Shown: in pieces, positions 33,501 to 45,800 of the stretch
How the letters are laid out: every line of letters begins with the position of its first letter
How positions within the stretch are numbered: the stretch's first letter is position 1
Source: Symbiodinium natans
Lineage: Eukaryota; Sar; Dinophyceae; Suessiales; Symbiodiniaceae
NCBI GenBank assembly: GCA_905221605.1
Contig: CAJNDS010002387.1
Location: 62,001 to 126,000, forward strand
Length of the DNA: 64,000 nucleotides
Direction: 5' to 3'
Translations under genes and position numbers: made by a program
The notes under the pieces: generated by a model
Told to the model about the DNA's origin: nothing
The model's database searches: none
Seen by the model: the letters and a program-made list of their open reading frames with translations, nothing else

Positions 33501-36500
33501 GGAAACCCCCGCCTTCTTTCCGAAACTCAAACCCTGAGCCCTAAACCCGTAACCCTAAACCCTGAACCCTAAACCCTAAACCCGGAACCCTAAACCCTAA
33601 ACCTGCCCTGTTTTCTGAAGCGAAGGTTCCCACTCCTTCGTCTCCTTGACCCGCGCCTCCCCGACGCGCCTACGTTCGGCCACCGCTATTTCAAGCCGCG
33701 GCCCTAGCCCTAAGCCCTCGACCCTCAACCCTCAACCCTAAACCCTAAACCCTAAACCCTAAACCCTAAACCCTAAACCCTAACCCCAAACCCTATAGTA
33801 GAAGGTGCGAGGGCTCCCTGAAGCCCCCAAGACCTCAGCCCTCTTCAACGACATCTTTTGGCCACAGCTCCCGAGAAGGATCCCTCCCAGCTTCAATGAG
33901 TCCTGAGGTTTAGGGGTTTAGGGGTTTAGGGCTGTAGGTGCTGTAGGGTTTAGGGGTTTGGGGGTTCGGGGTTTAGGTGTGTGGGGGTTTAGGGGTTCGA
34001 GGGTTTATGGGTTTAGGTGTTTGAGGGTTTAGGGCTTAGGGTAATCCCAAGCCGCTTTGCTTGGGTTCAGCGGTTTGCTGTAGGGGTTTAGGGTTGAGGG
34101 TTGAGCGTTGAGTGTTTAGGGCTCGGGCGCTGCGTCAAGGGTTTGGGGGTGGTTTAGGTGGCGCCGTTTTTCTTTTCTAAGAAGCAACCAACATCGAGAA
34201 GGGCACCCTTATCCTAATGCGGTTAGTGGGCTATCCAGGGTTTATATAGGGTTTTATCCTAAACGGTTTAAACCCTAAACCCTAAACCCTAAACCCTAAA
34301 CCCTAAACCCTAAACCCTAAACCCTAAACCCTAAACTCGAGCAGCTCACTGTCCAGGGGCACGTCGAACGAGTTCGGGAAAAGCGGCTGGGCTTGGAGAG
34401 TCTTAGGGCTGAGGGTTTGGATTTGGGGTTTGGGGCTTGGGGCTTGGGGTTTGGGGTTTAGGGTTTAGGGTTTAGGGTTTAGGGTTTAGGGTTTGGCGTG
34501 TGGGGTTTGGGGTCTTTGGGTGTGAGGTGTGGAGGTTTTCATCGGGCTCTTGCGGGAGGTGAGTTCAAGAGGCGTAGGTTACCCAAGGTTCCCTAATACT
34601 CGCTACTACTCCCTAAGGCTCCCTAAGGTTCCCTAGGAACCTGCGAACCCCCCTCCCTAAACCCTAAACCCTACACCCTACACCCTAAACCCTAAACCCT
34701 AAACCCTAAACTCGAGCAGCATTAGGGTTTGGGGCTGAGGGTTCAGGCTCAGTGTGTGGGTGAGGCCTGCTGCTCCCCTGCTTGCTTTTGAGTCTGGAAT
34801 TACATGAGGATTGGAAAGAGGTGCTCCCAAATACCCTAAACCCCAAACCCTAAACCCTAAAACCCCAAACCCTAAACCCTAAACCCCAAGCCCTAAACCC
34901 TAAGCCCTAAGCCCTAAGCCCTAAGCCCTAAGCCCTAAGCCCTAAGCCCTAAGCCCTAAGCCCTAAGCCCTAAGCCCTAAGCCCTAACAAACGGCTGTAT
35001 CTTCATCCCTCGGCTATTTTGCTTGGTCCAGGCAAGTGGGTCGAGCCGCAACGGGAGCTTCTTGGTGGCCCAGTGGTACCCTTTTCCCTTTTTTTGTTCA
35101 GGCTTTAGGGTTTAGGGTTTAGGGTTTAGGGCAAGAAAGTAACCAGCCAAAGAAACGGTGCCCGTATGATAATATGGTTACTGGGCGACTGAGGCTTGAG
35201 TTGCACAACTACCTCTTCCACAAGATCGGCATCCGGCGCAAGAAGGACCTTTTAGGGTTTAGGGTTTCGGGTTTAGGGTTTGGGGTGTGGGGTTTGGGGT
35301 TTAGGGTTTAGGGTTTCGGGTTTAGGGTTTCGGGTTTAGGCGGTTTAGGGTGGGGGGTGGTCTCTACACCTCTAAAGGCAATGCGGACGTTTGAAAGTGC
35401 CATGCATTTGCACGCCGCTGGGTTTTGCCAGAATTAAGTCCGCACTCACCCTCCGCACATATGTGGGTTTACGAAAATAGGAGACCCCCAAGAAAGACCC
35501 CCAGGTAGTAGGAGCCCCTTATAACAAGGACCCCAATAAGGTACCCCTAATATCGTAAACCCCCATATAGCATCCCTAAACCCTAGACGTTAATCCCTCC
35601 AGGATTCCCAGGGACTAAACCCTAAACCCTAAACCCTAAACCCTAAACCCTAAACCCTAAACCCTAAACCCTAAACCCTAAACCCTAAACCCTAAACCCT
35701 AAACCCTAAACCCTAAACCCTAAACCCTAAACCCTCCTTGAAAAGCCCCCAGCTACGGTTTCAGGCTACAGGTTTGGAATTTTGCAGTTCAAGGGTTTGA
35801 TTTTCTTAATGGCTTTACACGAGGGGATGTATTAACAGGGGCCAAGTCCCTCTCTTAGGGTTTAGGGTTTAGGGTTTAGGGCTTAGAACCATTCTGTCAG
35901 GAATGCGCTTTATAGACTTCAAACACATCCCTCCAGACACCTAAAACCTGAAAGCTCGGAACCCCAACGCCCGACACGAACCCAAACCCCTAAACCCCCC
36001 AAACCGCAAACCGTTCACCCAGAGACTCCAGTACTCCTTAATGAAGGAATATTCCTTAAACCACATAGGGAACCCGACTACATTTTAAGCAATGTTCCTT
36101 AACTAAGGGGGTATTGGAGTCCCTGGGCAGGAGATATGACCCTAAACCGCTAACCCCTAAACCCCTAAAGCCCTGATCCCCTGAACCCCCTGAACCCCTA
36201 AACACTAAACCCCAAAACCCCAAAACCCCAAAACCCCAAAACCCCTAAACCCTAAACCCTAAACCCTAAACCCTAAACCCTAAACCCTAAACCCTAAACC
36301 CTAAACCCTAAACCCTAAATCCAAAACCCCAAAACCCCTAAACCCTCAGCCGTTCAGGAGGATGTCTTGGCGCAGCTTCCGCCGAAAAGGCGGCAGACCA
36401 TTTTGCTGCGTGGGGCCAACTGCGATCTCAGCTGGAAGGACTCGCTGTTTAGGGGTTTAGGGGTTAAGGGTTTAGGGTTTAGGGTTTTGGGGTGTAGAGG

Positions 36501-39500
36501 TTAGGGCTTGGGGTGTAGGGTTTAGGCTTTGTGGCTTGCGGGTGTATTACGGGGGTTTAGGGCACAGTGGGGTTTGTGTTCGGGTTGATTAGGGCTTGTT
36601 GTCTTTCGGCTTCGGCGTTGGCCATGGACAAGTTCGGCCGCTGAAGTTGCGCCGAGCATCCGGTCTAGGGTTTAGGGTTTAGGGTTTAGGGTTTAGGGTT
36701 TAGGGTTGAGGGTTTGGGGTTGAGGGTTTCGGGTTTAGGGTTTAGACTTTAGGGTTTCAGTAAACGTACCTGGCGCAGCGAATTGACCCGCTGTGCTTTT
36801 GTCCGCAAGGTGCAGAGTGTACATGCTGCCAAAAACCGTCCGCAGGAAAGTTCTGGGAACGCCTTTGTCCAAAACCGCACTTTTAAGGACTGGTCCAAAT
36901 CCCTGGCGGACCAGATGAACCAGCTTCTTGGGGGCCATATACCCGATACTACAAAAACTCCAATGATCAAGGTATATGAACCATAAGCCCTTCAAGGGTT
37001 AATGTGGGCCCCCAAAGTTCCAGATACAAGTAGCATGTCAGTTCACTGAGACTTCTGTTTCGTACTTCCAATCTCCTTTTTCTTGCCTTTGCGCTGCATT
37101 ATTCTAGGATATGTAGGGAATCCAGGGCCTTCTCCTCGATTTTTGCAGGTCCCGCATGGAGAAGTCATCCAAGATGAAGTCTGGGCCCGAATCTACCAAT
37201 TGCGGACAAGTCCGAAAAGCAGCAATCGAACGGCATAGTTCGGGAGTTGAGTCTTTAAAATCTATGTGCTAGGCATCCACATAAGCCGGCCCTGTTGTGC
37301 AACACCGAAATCACACAAGAAGGTTCCGATAGGAAATCTCAGCCCAAAGCTGATTCTGGGACTGGTCCCAACATTTTGTCTGAACGTCTGAATGAAATGC
37401 CTGCGACCCAACTTTTTTAAGCAGCATCTTTCGTTCTATGCATGAACTTTATATCTTTGTGGTACTTTACTGTAACTTTAGATCCTTACTTTTTATGGGT
37501 TTATTGGGTTTCTTATTAGGGCAGCTAAAAGTTTATTTTATAGCTACCCTCCTGAGTGCAGCCAAGATATGTCATTTCCGAAATGACTGTCATCACAGGC
37601 CCAAAAGGCTAGACTTGGCCTTCCCTAAAGTCCCCTGGGGTCTCCCCCCCCCCCCCCCCCCCCCCCAAACTTGCCTTGAACCCGCCTGGCCCCTTGCAAG
37701 CCCTTCATGCCCGAAAAACGTAACCCTAAACCCGAAACTCCTCCACCCGAGTTCCTAAACCCTAAGCCCGAAACCTTACACCCTACGCCCTAAACCCTAA
37801 GCCCTAAGCCCTAAACCGCCTAAACCCTAAACCTCAAACCCGAAACCTTAAACCTGAAACCCTAAACCCTAAACCCCAGAAGATGCGATTGAAGGAGCTC
37901 ATGGCCCTGGAGGAGAAGCTCTTCGGCAGCGGCGACGCTGGGCGTCAATGAAGCCGAGAACCGCTTAGGGTTTAGGGTTTAGGGTTTAAGGTTTAGGGTT
38001 TAGGGTTTGCGGTTTAGGGTTTAGGGTTTAGGGTTTAGGGTTTAGGGTTTAGGGTTTAGGGTTTAGGGTTCAGGGTTCAGGGCGTTTCTAAGAGTAGTTA
38101 CATGGTGCCCTGAGGTGGTCCATCAACGTCAGGCAAAGGCCCTTGTAGCTACCCTTAGAGCGTTGAGGGCTCTAGGTTTTCGGGGCGTCAGGGCTTTTGA
38201 GGGTTTAGGGTTTTGGGCTGTTGTGTTGCGTTTTCAGGGTTTTAGGGGCTTCTAGGGCGCAGGGTTTCAGTTTTGGGCTTCGCGATTGGTGTGCAGCACT
38301 GAATTCACCCTGAATCCCAACTCGTTCACTTTTGCGGCCTTTCCAAACTCTGCTACTTGCTTTGGGCCCTAGCCAAAAACCCTAAACCCTAAACCCCAAA
38401 CCCCAAACCCCAAACCCCAAACCCTAAACCCTAAACCCTAAACCCTAAGTCTGTTGTGGGACTTTGGGTCTAGGGCATGGGGAGTCCCACGCACGTAACT
38501 TTCCTGCAGCCGTTGGAGGAGCATTCTAAAAGCTGCAGGGAGCCCTGAAGCTTTTCTTCATGGTTTAGTAAACCCTAAACCCTAAACCCTAAACCCTAAA
38601 CCCTAAACCCTAAACCCTAAACCCTAAACCCTAAACCCTAAACCCTAAACCCTAAACCCTAAACCCTAAACCCTAAACCCTAAACCCTAAACCCTAAACC
38701 CATAAACCCTAAACCCTAAACCCTAAACCCTAAACCCTAAACCCTAAACCCTAAACCCTAAACCCTAAACCCTAAACCCTAAACCCTAAACCCTAAACCC
38801 TAACCCTAAACCCTAAATTTAGGGAAAAGGTCCAGCATCCCAGATACCCGAACCCCCGAAATCTAAAAGTTCAGAAGCCCTGAATATACCCTGCATAGAC
38901 AGCAACGACGAATCCCTTCCAAACGTCAAAGTACTAGAACCAGGAACCTCGCCAGTTTAGTATGCAGGTGCGTGTGGCAAATAGCATGTACAGTGTTTTT
39001 GGTTCTGTTTTCCTGAGCCAATATCCAGATGATCCCAGCATTCTCTCCGCCCCAGGACAACGTCTCAAACAGAGAAGTGCAGCACGCCCTGCACTTGGTG
39101 ATGAAGACGAAGATGAGGCGACCATGGTCAGGTTGAAAGGATAGGATTTGGGGGGGAGGGGTTAGCGGGGGTTTGGGGGAACGGGGAGTTGCACCCCGAT
39201 TGTGTACCTTAAACTTTCCACGCAAGAGATCTTGGTAACCCAGTGGCACTCTTTTCCTTCCTTCTTGTTTGCTTATGGGTTCCCTTGTAAAGCAACCATC
39301 CCCAAAAAAAGGGTGCGCCTTATTGTAAGATGGTTACTGGGCTACCACGTTCAACTTTCCGCGCAAGAGGTGCTGCTGCGAGTACATCAAGGACCTGCTC
39401 AACAACGGCATCGGCAAGTTCTTGCATCTTGGCCGAGTGCTCTGGCCCTCCTGCAAGCTCCCCCCTAGACCCCTAGACCCCTAAACCCTAGACCCCGTCA

Positions 39501-42500
39501 GTGAGATCCATCCCTGCAAGTTTAGGGAAGCTGCGCTAGCCTGTTTAAAGGGGCGGGTCAGGTTACTCAGGCTTTAGGGGCCCAAACCCGAATCCTAAAC
39601 CCTAAAAACCCTAAACCCCTAAACCCCTAAACCCGTAAACCCCTAAACCCCTAGACCCTAAATTTTCTCGAAAATGTAGAACCGCCCAACTCGCTGCTAA
39701 GGCTTTTCGCGCACCACCATGCGTGGCTCGGCTGCTGGAGAGTGGGGCCGGAGCCCGGAACGCGCCAGGCTTTAGGGCTTAGGGGTTAAGGTTCAGCATC
39801 TCATGTTTTAGGTTTCACTAGTCAAGCAGATTTTCAAGCCACGGGAAAATACCCGCCCAAAGAATCCCACAACATCAAGAAAATCAAGTTCCACATTATT
39901 CCAAACCCTAGGGCCCTAAACCCTGTGCACCAAACCCTGCGACCCTAAACCCTATGCCCGAACCCTATGTCCAATGAGGAGGCGTGCCTGTGCCCAATAA
40001 GGAGACGGCCTTGTTGGGCATAGGCACGAATCCTTGAGTTTAGCGGAGGCGTGCCTATGCCCGTTTGGGAGTTTAAGGTTTATGTTATACATGATAGAGA
40101 GGGTTTAGGGTTTAGGGTAGCTTCTTGGAGGTATTGTTTTGGGCATCTTGGTTTCTCTGGCTCAACCCGTGGGGGCGGGGGGGGGGGGGGCTTCCCCAAA
40201 AATTCGGTGTACCTGTTGTTCGCAAGCGCCCAATTCTACACAACCCTCAGTCCTCTCCCGAACCTGAACGATCGAAAAACTGCCAAAACCTTGAGACCAG
40301 GTGAGGTAGCAACACCCCAATTCTCCCAACCCCAAAAAACCCCTAAACCCTAAACTTAAGACCCTAAACCCCACAAAACCTCCATCACTTGGGGCTTCGA
40401 GGGTTTCGGGGCTTCCTACCCGGCCACAAGACCGGAGCAATCTTGCCGAGGCCCAAACCTGCCCCAAGCCACCCTGAACACTCCTTGGGGTTTAGGGTTT
40501 AGGGTTTAGGGTTTGTCACAAGCCCTATAGACCCCTAAATCCTAAACCCCAAATACCTAAGCTTGGGATGTTCCCCCTGATACTAACAGTCCTTAATAGG
40601 GATTATGATAGGGGTTTATTACAATCCCTACTAAGGACTGCTAGTAGAAGGAGAGCATCCCAAACCTAAACCCTAAACCCCTGCCCGGAACCCTCAAAGC
40701 CATAGATCTTCTCTTTGTGATGCTTTACTGTAACTTTAGATCTTTAGCTTTTTTGGGTTTGTTGGGATTCTTATTAAGGCAGCTAAAGGTTTGATTTTTT
40801 ACTACCCTCCTGAGTGCAGCCAAGTTATGAGGATGATGGACGCCTTGGAGTCCGCGCTGCAAGACCGCCTGAAAGGTTGGCCGGGGGGACTGTAACCCTG
40901 GATCCCCAGGCTTTTAAGCTGTGCTGAAATGAATGTTTTCGGAGAGCTTTACTCTTGGTTTAGGCTTTGAGTTTATCGGAATTATGGGGTTTGCAGGCTC
41001 TTACGGGTTTATGGGCTTTTTCATCTTTATAGGCTTGATAGGGTTTTGGGCTGAGGGTCGGGTTGAGGCTTTGGGGCGTCGGTCGAGTCCCACCCCCTTT
41101 CCCTGTTGAGCTTTCCTGGAGCCTGAAGCATCAAAACCCGCAACTCTTATATCCTAAAGCCCAAACCGTAGACCTCCAACCCTGAACCCCCTGAACCCTA
41201 AACCCTAAACCCTAAACCCTGCAACCTTAAACCTGAGAGAAAACAGCCGGCAGATAGAGCATCGACGCTGCTTGCGGTTGGCCAGGAGGTTACATCCGCA
41301 TCGATGGCAGCACCAACCAGAAGGACCCCTGACACCTGAAAGCCTAACCCTACACCCCAAACCCCAAACCCCAAACCCAAACCCAAACCCTTGGCCCTAT
41401 ACCCTAAACCCAAACCCTAAAACACAAAACCTACACACCCCCCCGCTCCCTCCCCCCTGAAAGTGAACCCAACCAAGACCGAAAGACGGAGATACGCTGG
41501 TCCCCATGTGATCTCCCTCTGCGACGCAGAACGGGAGCATGCTTGCAGCTGGCACTGCGTGGTTGCGGGTTGCAGTTTAGGTCTCTTTTATTCTAGAAAG
41601 TAGCCGAGGCACGCATGTTCGCTGGAAACCCTAAACCCTATATAAATCCTAACCCCAAAACCCTACACCCTAAATCCTAAACTCTAAACCCTACACCCTA
41701 AATCCTAAACCCTAAACCCTAAATCGACTGAAGCAGTATAGGGCTGTTGTTCTCGGTGGGCACTCCGCGCAGGAACGGCCTGATCTGGTGGAGCAGTTCC
41801 AACGCGATGAGGAGCCCGGCAGAGTGTTTGGGATGTTCCGTGTGTTTCCTAAACTTAAACACCCTAGCTTAGGGTTTAGGGCGTAGTGGTTTAGTGGTTA
41901 GGGGTTTGGGGTTAAGGGGTTAGGGTTTAGGGTTTGGGGTTTAGGGTTAGGATCTACCGACCCCTCTCCCCCCCCCGCCCCCTTGTACAGTTCAAATCCC
42001 TGAAGTCCCAAACCTCGCTGAGCTCCGCGAATCCCAAGCCCGCAACCACAAGCGCTAGCCTTAACTCAAAGGGTTTAGGTTTAAGTGCTTTCGGCACTCA
42101 GGTTTTTTTGGAGTGTGGCCGGCTCAGGCCCAGACGAGAACAGAACCGCAGCTGGGGCGCTATGTTGAGGGTTTGAAGATTTCTGAGGGGATTAAGCCCG
42201 AAACCCTCACGGGCCGACAGTCCTGAAGCCCCGAAACCCTAGACCTAAACCCTCCCCTACGGACCTCCAGGATGCGGTGCCTTAGTAGCTGAGGTAGCCT
42301 TTAACCTTTATATATAATATATATTATAATATAATACACTATTCTATTATATTATAGTATACTATACTATATTATATATAATATTATATATATATGTAAT
42401 AAAATTTATGTTACCAGAATTGAAATGTTAACTTTTTTGGCCCAGGGTACTCAGCACTATAGCATACATATATGTACATCTGTTAAGTTAACTCATATAT

Positions 42501-42773
42501 GTTAAACTAGCATCTTGTGTCGTTTTAACATAGTTGGAGCCATTGGGTCGGGTGCAGAGGACTGCCACGTGGCGCTGCTGTCGATAACCGCCATGAGCGA
42601 GGGCGTCACGCTGACGGCCGCCGAGGCCGAGAGGTTCTTCTTGCTTGGAGGGGACCTGATAGAGATAGCCCTAAACCCGAAACCCGAAGCCCTAAACCCT
42701 AAACCCTAAACCCTAAACTCTAAACCCTAAACCCTAAACCCTAAACCCTAAACCCTGGCATGTGTTATGTTCT

Positions 42774-42809
<36 letters not shown>

Positions 42810-45800
42810 CGGCTCTTGTAATCGGGCACCCCAAAATAGACCCTCACTTAAGGTGCTGATGTTCTTCCTCTCTTCCCTTTTTCAGCCCAGTCTTTGGCAG
42901 TGGGCAAGCTTTGGGCAGTGCCATTCGGGTTTGGGGTTTAGCGTTTAGGGTTTAGGGGCCTGCAACCATGACATCCGAACCCGAAACCCTGGAACCCGGA
43001 ACCCTCGAACCCTAACACCCGAAACTCTAGAACGCTACAGCCCTAGACCCTACAACCCTAGAACCACGGCTACAGCATCGCTCTACTCCTCAGGGTGTGT
43101 TCACAGTTTTCAGGGCGAGGGCGTGGAGGGGTGGGGCGGGGGGTGTGCGGGGGGGTTAGTGCCAGGGAGGAGACAGGGTTTAGGGTTTAGGGTTTAGGGT
43201 TGAGGGTTTAGGGTTTAGGGTTTAGGGCTTAGTAGGGTTTAGGGTTTAGGGTTTAGGGTGTTGGAATTCAAGGCTGTTTGGGCTCAGGCTAAGAGTTACG
43301 CCTGACGTATTGAAAAAGCAACCCTTCAGGTCGCTTAGGGTTGTCCTGAGGGTTAACCTTGAACCCTGAACACTAAACTCTTAAACCTCATGCGGTTTTT
43401 TGAGGGTTTTTGGCGGCCGCTTCACTGACGCAGCTGGCGTAGCGGTACCCTACGCCCTAGAATTTAACCCTAAACCCTACAAACCCTTAACCCTACACAA
43501 ACCCTAAACCCTATAAACCCTACAAAACCCTAAACCTCGAGTCGCCTTTTGAGGCCGTGATTTTCGCTGAGCTCGTGTGGACACCAGGCTGGTGATGTGT
43601 CAAGCGTTGGATGGGATTAGCGTTTAGGGGTTTCAGGGGGTAGGGTTTAGGGTAGTTTCGTCGAACGACCAGCATCCCCATCTAGAATCTAGTCCTCTAA
43701 GTTCGGCTCCCTTTTTTAGGTCCTTAAAAAGAGTGCGGGACCATATGGGCGTCCCAAGAAGGGACCCTGATGTAGAGAACTTCTCAGATACGGAAATGAA
43801 GCATGTTTTTTGCGGAGGACTTGGAGGCTCTTCGTGCCCTACTTGCGATACTCAAGTTGCTGCTCTTGTCAACGCGCTTGCTCGCAGCACACGGCCATGC
43901 TCATTGTTCGTCCTGCGTCCGTTCATAGACCATGGTCAGCAGTCCAGAGACAACATGTCCATATCCTCAGAGTTGGCACCTTAGAGTTCGCAGAGTTTGG
44001 ATCGCAATCGGCTGTGGTGGCTATCGATTGCGACGTTTATCATGAGATCGTCGAATCGTAGCCATGGTTTGGTTGACCCCACCGGCCTTCTCGACATAGC
44101 ATGCGATGCAGTTGGAGGTGAAGTTTTGTATGCCTCTGATGAGTGGTTTGCTGAAGCATCGTCATTGTTGCGGGAAGCAGCCCCGGTTGATGACGACCCG
44201 CCTGTGTATACTTGGCGTGGCAAACAGATGGATGGATGGGAGACCGCGCGGCATGCTGAACATGACGAGCATCGGCGAAGCAACCCTGATTACTGCATCA
44301 TTCGTCTGGGGGCATCGGGTCAGCCTCGACGCATCATCATCGACACGGCGCATTTTACAGGAAATGCTGCGGCGAGTGCTCAAGTAGATGTGTGCACAGC
44401 AGCTGCAGATACGGCCTGGCTATTGCTGAAGGATTGGCGAACCCTACTTCCACGTTCGAATCTGAATGCAGATTCTATCAACGAGTTTGTGGTCGATGCT
44501 GCTCGCAGTCAGGATGTCGTGACCCATGTGCGATTTACGATGTGGCCTGATGGTGGCATTGCTCGACTTCGGCTGTACTCCCATGTGTCGATGGACTGGC
44601 ATGGAGTAGGACCTTGTGATGTAGCTGATGTTCGCCGAGGTGCGTCGATTGTCGCCACAAGCGATGCTTTCTACGGAGCACCGATACACCTTCTACTTCC
44701 TCAGCGGGCACCCGATATGCACAGCGGATGGGAGACGAAGCGTTCTCGTGACAAGGATCACACTGATTGGTCAGTCGTCAAGTTAGGCGTGCGCGCTCGC
44801 GTGCTGGCAATCGAGGTGGACACGGCGCACTTCCGTGGAAATTTCCCCCATTCTTATGAGCTATGGTATAGTGACGAGGCATTCGACACTACTCCTGATG
44901 ATCTGTCGTGGTCAGAACTGGTGCCTCGGCAGCGAGGGCGTGGTCATGCTAGAACGGCGCTCCATATTGATTCCGATGTATCAGCACGCTTTATCAAGCT
45001 CGTGTTGATTCCAGATGGAGGTGTATCACGACTTCGTGTGTATGGGCAGCCATTGCTTGAAGCGTGAGCCAGGAGTTGCGTTGTCTGTGGGTGACAACAT
45101 GTTAGCCCACAAGCGCGGTTCTACCAAGAGTCCCTCCAAACATTTTCAGGCGCTCGTGTGCAAGTGCACAGATACTGTAGAAAGTAGAACGTCGCACGAT
45201 CCACTGTGGGATTCCGGAAGCTTCAAATGTCGAACGACATTCAAGTAAACCTGTAGCCCGAAACCCTAAACCCTAAACCCGTAGCCCTTGCATGGCTTGA
45301 TAGGACCCGCAGGACTTTCGGAGTCTTTACTTGAGCAGCTGAAGCTGATAGGAGCTCAAAATTGAAGTATTAGGGTTTAGGGTTTAGGGTCTAGGGTTTA
45401 GGGTTTAGGGTTTGAGGCTTAGGGCTTCTAGGGCTTAAGGCTTTTTGGGGTTTAGGGTTCAGGTTGTTCAAACTATTCAGCCTTCATCCGTGGCTGTAAC
45501 CTGTCTTAGTCCCCTTACCCTTCCTGCATGCCTCTTCGCTCGGGCTCCTGATGCCACCCGCGAATTCCCTCCACACTTGCTGAGCTGCCTGGGCAGCACA
45601 GAGCGCATAGTTTGGTTTGCCACCCGCGCTGGCCCTCTTCCGCTGCTCCCCCCCGGGTCACGCACACCCGCAGCCTTGGCAAAGTCCTCTTGTAGGGTTC
45701 TTAAGGGATGGGGGTTTAAAGGGGGGTTAGGTACCTAAGGAACCTTAGGGAAGCTTAGGGAGTGTTAGCGAGTAGTAGGGAGTGTTAGGGAACCTCGGGT

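Noticed and set aside
43997-44041. Start of allantoicase at TTG 43997
   Set aside because: Eukaryotic initiation is at ATG. Family similarity begins after ATG 44042.
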